DNA of 64,000 bases, taken from positions 40,663 to 104,662 of the forward strand of contig NZ_JACXAE010000076.1 in assembly GCF_014698965.1 (NCBI RefSeq), read 5' to 3'. Below the pieces are notes generated by a model. That model saw only the letters and a program-made list of their open reading frames with translations. It ran no database searches and was not told the origin of the DNA. Positions 57,035-64,000 of this stretch are shown in pieces; within the stretch, counting starts at the first letter, position 1, and the number at the start of each line of letters is the position of its first letter. Source of the stretch: Iningainema tapete BLCC-T55. GTDB lineage: Bacteria > Cyanobacteriota > Cyanobacteriia > Cyanobacteriales > Nostocaceae. The position numbers and the translations under genes were made by a program.

Positions 57035-60000
57035 CTAATTTTTCCGAATGTCGTCGCAGAGACGTCGTTCTTCTTGGTTGAGTTTAGGGTTGTTGTGCAA
57101 ATAATTATTTACCCAAGCACAACCACTGTTCAATAAATTATTTAAATCCAATAACTCCAAGTTCCACAAACGTATAGTTTGATCTTGACTACTTGAAGCC
57201 AAAGTCTTGTTATCGGGACTGAATTTAACGCTATAGGATGAAGCACCCAGCCATTTAAAAGTAGTAATTTCCTTACCTTCCATAGTCCATAGTTTGATAG
57301 AGTTGTCCGAACTTGCTGAAGCTAACATCTTACCGTTTGGGCTAATATTGACATCAATAACTCTATCTGTATGTCCATTAAATGTAGTGATTTCCTTGCC
57401 AGACTCCAAACTCCAAAGTTTGATAGTATTGTCCCGACTACCAGAAACAACCTGCTTACCGTTTGGAGTAATGCTGATGCTATGTACAGCATCTTGATGT
57501 CCTTTGAGCGTCATAATTTCTTGATCATTTTCTAGATTAAAAACTTTGATAGTATCGTCATCACTAGCCGCCACCAATTTTTTGCCGTTGGGGCTGAAAG
57601 TAATACTATTGAATGAAGCCTTTTTCTTAATCGTTTTAATTTCCTTGCCTTCTGCTACACTCCAAAGTCTGATGGTATGATCTGAACTAACAGAAGCAAT
57701 CTGCTTGCCATCAGGGCTAAAGGTAACGCCGTACACTTTGTCTTGATGCCCTCTAAGCGTCTTTATTTCCTTGCCATTTGCTACATTCCAAATTTTAATA
57801 GTTTGATCGAGACTTGCCGAAGCCAGCATTTTACCCTCTGGGCTGTAGCTGACGTAATTAATAGTATTTTCATGCCCCTTGAGTGTCTTAATTTGCTGAC
57901 GTTTTTCCAAATTCCAGACTTTGATCGTATTATCTCCACTACCAGAAGCTAAAGTTTTGCCATCCGGGCTGTAACCGATACCATATACTGCAGCAGTATG
58001 ACCTATAAGCGTCTTCATTTCCTTACTTTCTAAACTCCACAGTTTGATGCTAGAATCATTGCTACCGGAAGCTAAAGTCAAGCCATCTGGGCTGAAGCTG
58101 GTGCTATTGACCGAAGCAGTATGCCCTGCAAGTGTAGCAATTTGTTTACGGTCTTCCATCCGCCAGATTTTGATGGTGTTGTCAGCACCAGCCGAAGCGA
58201 TTAACCCCCCTTCGCCCCCCTTTGCAAGGGGGGTTGGGGGGTTGGGGCTGAAATTAACGCTAAACACTTTTTCTTGATGCCCGGTGAGAGTGGCGATTTG
58301 TTTGCCATCAGGTATAGTCCAGAGTTTAATCGTCGTGTCAAAACTCGCTGAAGCTAGCATTTTGCCGTCTGGGCTAAAGCTGACTCCCATCACCTCGTCC
58401 TTATGTCCGAATAATGTTTTTAGTAGCTTACCGTTCAAACTCCATAGCCGTACTGTTCTATCCTTACTTGCTGAAGCAATTAACCCCCCTTCGCCCCCCT
58501 TAATAAGGGGGGTTGGGGGGTTGGGACTAAAGGTGACTCCATAAACCCCAGCTTCATGACTTTTGAAGGTTTGGAGTTCTTTACCATCCTCGACTCGCCA
58601 AAGTTTAATGTTATTGTTTTTTTTCAAATCACTTGCTACTAGTGTCTTGTTATCGGGGCTAAAGCTGACACTAGAGACACGATCTTTATGCCCTTCTAAG
58701 GTTATAATTAATTTGCTGTCTTCCAAATTCCAAATTTTTATGGTATGGTCGCGGAAACCTGTTGAAGCGAACATTTTGCCATCTGAGCTAAAGCTGACGC
58801 TCTTTACCCCACCTTTATGCGCTTTTAATGCAGAGATTTCTTTACCATCCACCACCCTCCAGAGCTTTATATTACTATCACCACTGCTAGCCGAAGCCAA
58901 TATGCTACCATCTGGGCTAAAGCTGACTTTCTGTATAGAAGCCTCGTGTCCTAACAAGCGATCGCGCTCTTTAATCTGGTAAATTATTTGGTGTAGCGTA
59001 GACATGACCTTAATTTTGGTATCAGCTTGTATACCAACTGTAGATTTCATTTTTTTCAGAGCTTTCAAGCCTTCTATTAATGCGTCAATCTGCTTGTTTG
59101 AAGCAAACAGTGCTTCGCTTGATGCAGCTAAAGTTCTCAGCTGGGCATCTTGGTTTTGAGTCCATTGAATAAAAGCAAATCCCAATACAAGCGCAAACGT
59201 ACCAGCAACTAAAGTAAATGTCCGTAAACGATTTTTTTCTTTCTGCTGAATGCTGCTGTTCACAAACTCCGACTCGACAGTGTTGAGCCAATTATTTTTC
59301 GACTCAAATACTTGCCTCACAAACGGGAGGCGAGGATCTTGATCCCACAAAAAACCAGTAGCCTTTTTATTTTGCTTCTCCATGCACCATTTATGGGCGA
59401 TTAATGTTAACTCACGTTGCAATAGCAAAGAGCCTAACTCTTTATCTTTCCAAGTTCGTAGCCTTTGCCATCCTCGAACTAAGAAATCGTGAGCAGGTTC
59501 AATATACTCTTGATTCTCAGTATTTCGTCCTTTCACTAATAAACGAGCAGCAACAAAGTGTTCGATCGCCAACTTCACCCGTGTATTTTCTGGTTCTGGA
59601 TACTCCAATTCTGTACATAGCACTTGTCTGCGAGCTAATTCACTCTCACCCACAGCTACCATCCGCAACATCACATGTTTGATAGTTTGGGCATAGGCAG
59701 GATCGAGCTTGACTAGCTGTGTATATTCATCATCTGCTCTTTGGGTGAGACTGCGCGTCACTCCTCCCAATTCCTCATAATCTTGTTGGGTAATTGCCCG
59801 ATTATTCCGAGTGCCATCGAATGTACTTCTAATGTACTTCAAGTAAAGTTCGCTGAGCGTAAAAGATAGCAATGGCATTGCACCAGGCATTTGTACCACT
59901 TCATCAATTAATTGATCCACTAAAATTGGTGGTTCAAAATACATTACTCTTGTAGTGGCTGGTTCTACAATCACAGAGCGCAGTTCCTCTCGTGTCATGG

Positions 60001-61444
60001 CGGGAACAATAAAGCGTGCTTGTTGCCAGTAAGGTTCTAAAGCTGTATCCTGAAATTGCGGTTCAAAATCTGAACGTAAAGTCACCACAATGCGTAACTG
60101 TTTTGGAAAAGCGGCGATGGCTCTTGCTAATCCACCCAAAAACTTTTCCCGCTCCAAATCATCGCGGCTCATAGTAACTAATTCTTCAAATTGATCGATT
60201 ACTAGCAGCAGCTTAGTATTAGGATGCTCATCACTCCATGCTCTCACTGACTGTGCTAATGTTTGCAACTCATGCTCAAAAGCTATGATTGGCATTTGAA
60301 ACACGGGCAAATTTTCTTTATTTAGAGTATTATTCAAAGCAGCGAAAGGAGACTCACCCGGACGAAAGGGAGCAAGAATGCGCCACTGTTGATCCTTGAG
60401 TTGTGGAATCAAGCCTGCTTTTACCAAGCTTGATTTTCCCGTTCCGGAAGCCCCCAGCACCACCGTCAACGGCTGGTTGCTCACAAATTCAGGCAACTTG
60501 GCGATTAAGTTTGTTCTACCATAGAAAAGTTTGCTATGTTCGGACTCAAAAGATTCCAACCCGCGATAAGGATTATTACTTTCATCTAGTGGAGGTGCTG
60601 GTTTTAAATTATCGGGGTCAAAATCACCGAACACAAAGATATACTCGCCTTTATCATGGCGTTTAAGTTGACTAAATCCTGGAGTTTGTTTGAGGTTTGT
60701 TTTACCTAACTCACTATGTAAATATACATACAACTCTGTTGCTGTCATTACACCGTCTTTGCTTAAATCAGCTTCTCCCTCCAGCGCCTTCAAAAGTAGT
60801 TCAGCAAAAGGTGAATGTCCTTCATGCTCACTCCTTTGTCCGAATCGATACAGCGAATCGGCTGATTTTTCGTCATCTGCTGCTGAGGTAATCACTTGGT
60901 GGGCATAACCAGAGATGAAGCGTTCATAACGTTCGCGATACATGTTTGAGCGTCGCACAGCTTCGCGATTTCCTGCCCAGCGAAATGCCCCAGCAAAGCA
61001 ACAGTCCAGAATCACTAACAAATGACGGCATGGTAGTTTGAGCAAAGCATTATGCAGTCGCGTCATTGGCAGTAAGCTACTATGATTATCCATGTGCGCA
61101 TCTTGAGGAACTAAGTAGCCATGAGGACCATCACTATTATCTAAAGCATCTAAAGCAATGCCATGTCCAGCAAAGTAAAAAAGAATACGGTCATTTTCAT
61201 CAACCTGGATGTTACTACCATTTGGTAAGGGGAATATTTGCTTGTCCAAGGCAGTAAATAAATTGTTGAGTTCAACACCAGTTGCAGCAAAATCCAATAT
61301 TAGTAGAACTTGGTATTGGTATTTAGTCTCCAGGATGTGAGCAATTTTAGTGGCATCTTTAACTGCGGTTTTGAGCATCGGAATACCATTAACGTATTGA
61401 TTGATACCAATAACCACTGCTAGACTGCGTTTAATCTCTGCCAT
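57035..61444 (-). CDS. Caspase-STAND-WD40 protein (1469 residues)
   Basis: Domains in order: caspase-like/C14 (about 1-260) with 'LAVVIGINQYV', His in 'ILFYFAGHGIALD' and Cys in 'LLVILDCCFAGAF', so the dyad is intact; a STAND NTPase starting 'NPYRGLESFESEHSKLFYGR', Walker A 'VVLGASGTGKSSLVKAGL', Walker B 'LLLVIDQFEELV'; a single hydrophobic segment ('FTLVAGTFALVLGFAFIQW') near residue 725; then 14 WD40 repeats ('LxGHxxxVxxVxFSPDG...LWxxxxGK'), enough for two seven-blade propellers. Two blades contain in-frame palindromic repeats (58203, 58482) read as 'NPPTPLAKGGEGG' and 'NPPTPLIKGGEGG'. Such proteins are thought to release protease activity after the propellers sense a signal. It is a single-gene unit. 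Confidence 0.93.
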   Translation of the reverse strand: MAEIKRSLAVVIGINQYVNGIPMLKTAVKDATKIAHILETKYQYQVLLILDFAATGVELNNLFTALDKQIFPLPNGSNIQVDENDRILFYFAGHGIALDALDNSDGPHGYLVPQDAHMDNHSSLLPMTRLHNALLKLPCRHLLVILDCCFAGAFRWAGNREAVRRSNMYRERYERFISGYAHQVITSAADDEKSADSLYRFGQRSEHEGHSPFAELLLKALEGEADLSKDGVMTATELYVYLHSELGKTNLKQTPGFSQLKRHDKGEYIFVFGDFDPDNLKPAPPLDESNNPYRGLESFESEHSKLFYGRTNLIAKLPEFVSNQPLTVVLGASGTGKSSLVKAGLIPQLKDQQWRILAPFRPGESPFAALNNTLNKENLPVFQMPIIAFEHELQTLAQSVRAWSDEHPNTKLLLVIDQFEELVTMSRDDLEREKFLGGLARAIAAFPKQLRIVVTLRSDFEPQFQDTALEPYWQQARFIVPAMTREELRSVIVEPATTRVMYFEPPILVDQLIDEVVQMPGAMPLLSFTLSELYLKYIRSTFDGTRNNRAITQQDYEELGGVTRSLTQRADDEYTQLVKLDPAYAQTIKHVMLRMVAVGESELARRQVLCTELEYPEPENTRVKLAIEHFVAARLLVKGRNTENQEYIEPAHDFLVRGWQRLRTWKDKELGSLLLQRELTLIAHKWCMEKQNKKATGFLWDQDPRLPFVRQVFESKNNWLNTVESEFVNSSIQQKEKNRLRTFTLVAGTFALVLGFAFIQWTQNQDAQLRTLAASSEALFASNKQIDALIEGLKALKKMKSTVGIQADTKIKVMSTLHQIIYQIKERDRLLGHEASIQKVSFSPDGSILASASSGDSNIKLWRVVDGKEISALKAHKGGVKSVSFSSDGKMFASTGFRDHTIKIWNLEDSKLIITLEGHKDRVSSVSFSPDNKTLVASDLKKNNNIKLWRVEDGKELQTFKSHEAGVYGVTFSPNPPTPLIKGGEGGLIASASKDRTVRLWSLNGKLLKTLFGHKDEVMGVSFSPDGKMLASASFDTTIKLWTIPDGKQIATLTGHQEKVFSVNFSPNPPTPLAKGGEGGLIASAGADNTIKIWRMEDRKQIATLAGHTASVNSTSFSPDGLTLASGSNDSSIKLWSLESKEMKTLIGHTAAVYGIGYSPDGKTLASGSGDNTIKVWNLEKRQQIKTLKGHENTINYVSYSPEGKMLASASLDQTIKIWNVANGKEIKTLRGHQDKVYGVTFSPDGKQIASVSSDHTIRLWSVAEGKEIKTIKKKASFNSITFSPNGKKLVAASDDDTIKVFNLENDQEIMTLKGHQDAVHSISITPNGKQVVSGSRDNTIKLWSLESGKEITTFNGHTDRVIDVNISPNGKMLASASSDNSIKLWTMEGKEITTFKWLGASSYSVKFSPDNKTLASSSQDQTIRLWNLELLDLNNLLNSGCAWVNNYLHNNPKLNQEERRLCDDIRKN
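58203..58243. repeat. C-rich/G-rich palindromic repeat in a WD40 blade (first)
   Basis: AACCCCCCTTCGCCCCCC-TTTGC-AAGGGGGG with GGGGGGTT, same family as 8401-8465. It is read in frame on the minus strand as 'NPPTPLAKGGEGG' in the loop where other blades have 'DGK'. Confidence 0.85.
58482..58522. repeat. C-rich/G-rich palindromic repeat in a WD40 blade (second)
   Basis: AACCCCCCTTCGCCCCCC-TTAATAA-GGGGGG with GGGGGGTT. It is read in frame as 'NPPTPLIKGGEGG' at the equivalent loop of another blade, two repeats earlier in the protein. Confidence 0.85.
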
Positions 61445-61519
61445 AGATGCGGTACAGGTTGATTGCTTCTATATTCCTATATAAATGTAAGTGAAATCAA
61501 CTGATGCTGTTGTGAAGGA

Positions 61520-61532
61520 CGGGCAAGATGCC
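61520..61532. repeat. Short hairpin GGGCA-AGA-TGCCC
   Basis: A perfect 5 bp stem with a 3-base loop, within GGACGGGCAAGATGCCCATC, a type of small dispersed repeat common in cyanobacterial spacers. Confidence 0.55.
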
Positions 61533-61560
61533 CATCCCACAAGAAATGTTTGAAATGTTT

Positions 61561-61615
61561 GTAGTGAGCGCTTCAGCGCTCAAGGGAAAGATTTTAAGCG
61601 CTTCAGCGCTTACTA
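61561..61615. repeat. GCGCTTCAGCGCT-type inverted repeat
   Basis: GTAGTGAGCGCTTCAGCGCT and AAGCGCTTCAGCGCTTACTA(C) are near-complementary arms, each also containing an inner AGCGCTTCAGCGCT hairpin. Confidence 0.75.
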
Positions 61616-61749
61616 CAAACTTCTATTTACGCCTTGTTACTTAGCTTAAATGAAATGTGTACTTGACTTTTATGTATTATAGTTGTAATATAAAATATTA
61701 TTACCGCATATGCGGTGACAGTTGTTTGCTTAAACAGAAGGAAGTTGTT

Positions 61750-63747
61750 ATGGTTCCCCGAGGACGAATCCGCAATATTGGTATTTCTGCCCACATTGAC
61801 TCTGGTAAAACTACACTATCGGAGCGGATGCTATTCTACACTGGCAGAATCCATGCTATTGAGGAAGTACGGGGTGGTGGTAAGGGTGCCACTATGGACT
61901 TCATGGAGTTAGAAAAAGAACATGGTATTACTATAACCTCGGCAGCCACTACCTGCCAGTGGAAAGACACGCAGATTAATCTGATTGATACACCAGGACA
62001 TGTAGATTTCACTATAGAGGTAGAACGTGCCTTGCGGGTATTGGATGGAGCAGTGATGGTGCTGTGTGCGGTAGCTGGTGTGCAGTCTCAATCAATTACT
62101 GTAGATCGTCAGATGAAACGTTACGGTGTGCCGCGTTTGGCATTCATCAACAAGATGGATAGAACCGGAGCAAACCCTTTTTCAGTGGTGCAAGCAATGC
62201 ACGACAGATTAGGGCTGAATGCTGTGTTACTCCAGTATCCTATCGGTAGCGAAGATCGGTTTGAGGGGGTGATCGATTTAGTCGAGATGACAGCTGATTA
62301 CTTTGAGGGCAACAATGGAGAGCAATGGGTGAAAAAGCCCATACCTGAAGCGTTGGAGAATGAGGCACAACAAGCACGCTCTAAAATGCTGGATGCCTTG
62401 TCGCTGTTTTCGGATGCGATGACGGTATTGCTGTTGGAGGGTAAGGAAGTTCCTAAACAACTGATTTGGGAAACAATCCGTAATGCCACTTTGAGTTTAG
62501 AACTTACACCAGTGTTACTGGGTTCAGCGTTCAAAAACAAGGGTGTGCAGAATTTATTGGATGCGATCGCTCTATATTTACCTTCTCCTCTAGATCGGGT
62601 AGAGACGCGATATGTCGCGAACCCAGAAGATCCTGTAGTGGCTTTAGCATTTAAGCTGATGGTGGAGTCTTTTGGGCAGTTAACTTATATCCGGATCTAT
62701 TCTGGAACTTTAAAGCCAGGTGATACTGTATATAACTCGCGGACTGGAAAACGGTTACAAATCGGTCGCATACTGAGAATACACGCTAATAAGCGAGAGG
62801 ATGTCACTGTCGCCGTTGCGGGAGATATCGTTGCTCTAGTGGGTATAGATTGTGCCTCTGGTGATACTTTGCATTCCTCTGAAACACAAGTATCATTAGA
62901 AGGAATGTTTGTACCTGAACCAGTGATTACACTGGCAATTACTCCGAAAAAACAGGAGGATGCAGACCGTGTTGCTAAAGCACTTTACCGCTTTCAACGG
63001 GAAGACCCCACATTTCGGGTTAGTATAGATCCAGAATCAAATGCTACCCTGATTTCTGGGATGGGAGAACTCCATCTGGAAATCTACATTGAGCGGATCA
63101 AGCGGGAGTATAACGCTCTTGTTGATGTTGGTAAACCAGCAGTAGCTTACCGAGAAACTATCTCAAAACAAGCTACTTTTGACTACCGACTCAAGAAACA
63201 GTCTGGAGGTCCCGGTCAGTTCGCCCATATTACTGGATGGATTGAACCTTGCGACGAACAGTTTGTGTTTGAGAATCGCGTAGTTGGTGGTACAATTCTT
63301 AAAGAGTTTATTCCTGCTTGTGAGAAAGGTTTCCTGGAAGCAATGCAATCGGGATTGCTAGAAGGTTATCCTGTGACAGGAGTGAAAGTGGTTCTTTCAG
63401 GAGGTTCCTATCACCCGATTGATTCGTCGGAATTTGCCTTCCGTGCAGCGGCGCACCAAGCGTTTGCCCAAGCGTTTGCTCAAGCCAAACCCCAAATTTT
63501 AGAACCCATTATGCTTGTAGAGGTGGAAACACCCCATGAGTTTGTGGGAAGAGTTCAGGGGGATCTTTCTTCCCGACGGGGTTTGTTATTGGGTTCTCAA
63601 ACTTTACAAGGCTACTCGGTTATTCAAGCTGAAGTACCGCTAGAGCGAATGTTTGGTTATTCAACAGACTTGCGATCGCTCACCTCTGGTATGGCAACAT
63701 TTTCTATGGAGTTTAGTTGCTACAAACCAGGAACAGCAGTCAAATAG
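61750..63747 (+). CDS. fusA: Elongation factor G, mitochondrial/spd EF-G1-like type
   Basis: I start at ATG 61750 with AAGGAAG upstream; the open frame from 61657 adds 31 unlikely residues. The protein has 665 residues and all five EF-G domains. G motifs: '[14 protein letters not shown]', '[11 protein letters not shown]', '[11 protein letters not shown]'. The segment '[22 protein letters not shown]' and later '[29 protein letters not shown]' and 'GIDCASGDT' look more like mitochondrial GFM1/spdEFG1 than like the usual bacterial form ('AHIDAGKTT', 'MDWMEQE'). Such EF-G1 proteins serve translocation only. It is probably an additional EF-G, the normal one being elsewhere with rpsL/rpsG/tuf. A partial palindromic repeat (62599-62620) is in frame in the variable linker. 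Confidence 0.9.
   Translation: MVPRGRIRNIGISAHIDSGKTTLSERMLFYTGRIHAIEEVRGGGKGATMDFMELEKEHGITITSAATTCQWKDTQINLIDTPGHVDFTIEVERALRVLDGAVMVLCAVAGVQSQSITVDRQMKRYGVPRLAFINKMDRTGANPFSVVQAMHDRLGLNAVLLQYPIGSEDRFEGVIDLVEMTADYFEGNNGEQWVKKPIPEALENEAQQARSKMLDALSLFSDAMTVLLLEGKEVPKQLIWETIRNATLSLELTPVLLGSAFKNKGVQNLLDAIALYLPSPLDRVETRYVANPEDPVVALAFKLMVESFGQLTYIRIYSGTLKPGDTVYNSRTGKRLQIGRILRIHANKREDVTVAVAGDIVALVGIDCASGDTLHSSETQVSLEGMFVPEPVITLAITPKKQEDADRVAKALYRFQREDPTFRVSIDPESNATLISGMGELHLEIYIERIKREYNALVDVGKPAVAYRETISKQATFDYRLKKQSGGPGQFAHITGWIEPCDEQFVFENRVVGGTILKEFIPACEKGFLEAMQSGLLEGYPVTGVKVVLSGGSYHPIDSSEFAFRAAAHQAFAQAFAQAKPQILEPIMLVEVETPHEFVGRVQGDLSSRRGLLLGSQTLQGYSVIQAEVPLERMFGYSTDLRSLTSGMATFSMEFSCYKPGTAVK
62599..62620. 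repeat. Partial GTAGAGACG-family palindrome inside EF-G
   Basis: GTAGAGACGCGATATGTCGC GA keeps the left arm and core, but the right outer arm is missing. It is read in frame as 'VETRYVA' in the linker between the G domain and domain II. Confidence 0.6.
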
Positions 63748-63756
63748 ACAAACAAT

Positions 63757-63785
63757 GTAGAGACGTTCCGGCGGAACGTCTCTAC
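63757..63785. repeat. GTAGAGACG-family perfect palindrome after EF-G
   Basis: GTAGAGACGTTCC-GGC-GGAACGTCTCTAC, exact arms of 13 bp. It begins 10 bases after the EF-G stop and lies before the end of a convergent gene, so it may terminate both. Confidence 0.85.
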
Positions 63786-63807
63786 AAGGGTTGTAGACAA
63801 TGCACAA

Positions 63808-64000
63808 TTAAATTCGGTTGATGTCTAGTGTATGTTGTCCAATCGCTTGAATTACCTGAACAAGTTCATCTGTTGGCGTGGGTGGTAACAAATTTTCTGC
63901 CACAGCTGCTTTTTCAAGTAATAACTCCCGGTTCGCCCATTTTTTCAGGAGTTAGATAAAAGGGAGCAAAAGTGTAAAGGCAGAAATTACGTGTCAGTAC
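63808..64000 (-). pseudogene. 3' end of an unidentified gene entering from the right edge, with one frameshift
   Basis: On the minus strand two frames join into one plausible protein end. From the window edge to about 63946 the frame reads 'VLTRNFCLYTFAPFYLTPE'. After a run of six A (63940-63945) the continuing sense lies in another frame: 'WANRELLLEKAAVAENLLPP' then 'TPTDELVQVIQAIGQHTLDI', ending at TAA 63808-63810. One A fewer would make the two parts continuous. This can be a real inactivating frameshift, a sequencing error in the homopolymer, or slippage. I do not recognise the family. Confidence 0.45.

Larger units (their letters stand above)
61445..61749. other. 305-base region between the caspase-STAND gene and EF-G
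   Basis: It holds a small hairpin (61520-61532) and a longer inverted repeat (61561-61615). The EF-G ribosome-binding site AAGGAAG lies at about 61738-61744. Divergent promoters for both genes must be here, but I cannot pick them out with confidence. Confidence 0.5.

Noticed and set aside
1..64000. tRNA, rRNA and riboswitch genes
   Set aside because: I looked in the gaps for cloverleaf-like arms, conserved rRNA blocks and known aptamer cores and saw none. A computed scan (tRNAscan-SE, Infernal) would be decisive.

Overview
The window looks like a chromosomal segment of a cyanobacterium, probably a filamentous or Nostoc-like one. The evidence is the frequent HIP1 octamer GCGATCGC, a Ycf34 gene, a Ycf46-like AAA+ ATPase, a kinase with a four-cysteine prefix, orthocaspase, CHAT and STAND proteins, a PEP-CTERM protein, many small toxin-antitoxin genes, and dense short palindromic repeats of the kinds scattered through such genomes. 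No rRNA, tRNA, CRISPR array, complete insertion sequence or prophage was recognised.

Layout. 1-2.9 kb: end of an MscS channel gene, then a tight operon of an ArsR-type repressor, an AHSA1/SRPBCC protein and a ClpP-like subunit that has lost its catalytic Ser and His, behind a near-consensus promoter with two dyads. 3.1-6.7 kb: exported alpha/beta hydrolase, family-1 glycosyltransferase and HugZ-like protein, all on the minus strand. 6.7-17.4 kb: a minus-strand run of ten genes, the most unusual part of the window. It encodes a membrane-anchored coiled-coil protein, a NrdG-like radical SAM activase with no visible partner enzyme, three P-loop GTPases (two of them degenerate paralogues), a 602-residue tail-anchored protein, a multi-pass membrane protein with an FHA-like domain, an exported vWA protein, a proline-tailed protein and an AAA+ ATPase. 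I read it as one membrane-associated, NTP-driven signalling or conflict system, but no toxic effector can be named. 17.8-27.2 kb: GRDP-like protein, M48 protease, a STAND NTPase with TPRs, a receptor-like Ser/Thr kinase fused to an extracytoplasmic ligand-binding domain, a STAND protein that stops where its repeat sensor would begin, and a HigBA pair.

27.3-40 kb: mostly housekeeping (bioF, ruvA, sucrose-phosphate phosphatase, xseA/xseB, ftsH), with a Cache histidine kinase, a histidine kinase/receiver-only regulator pair, an AMIN-beta-lactamase fusion and a Tyr/Arg-repeat secreted protein. 40-48 kb: aminodeoxychorismate lyase-like protein, Tat-exported orthocaspase, TPR-CHAT protein, then a cluster of partly decayed toxin-antitoxin genes. 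48-57 kb: secreted protein, GT28-like glycosyltransferase, a CrtC/AttH-polyprenyl synthase fusion, a nuclease-fold singleton bracketed by two copies of a hairpin element, PEP-CTERM protein, orphan antitoxin, cca and ycf34. 57-64 kb: a 1469-residue caspase-STAND-WD40 protein, an EF-G resembling the mitochondrial/spd EF-G1 type, and the frameshifted end of a gene running off the right edge.

A second theme is short palindromic repeats that lie in frame inside coding sequences. I see them in the SRPBCC gene, the coiled-coil gene, two WD40 blades, EF-G, a small antitoxin and the last codons of xseA, and overlapping the stop codons of ruvA and a STAND gene. All function calls are from reading motifs by eye; no database search was run.
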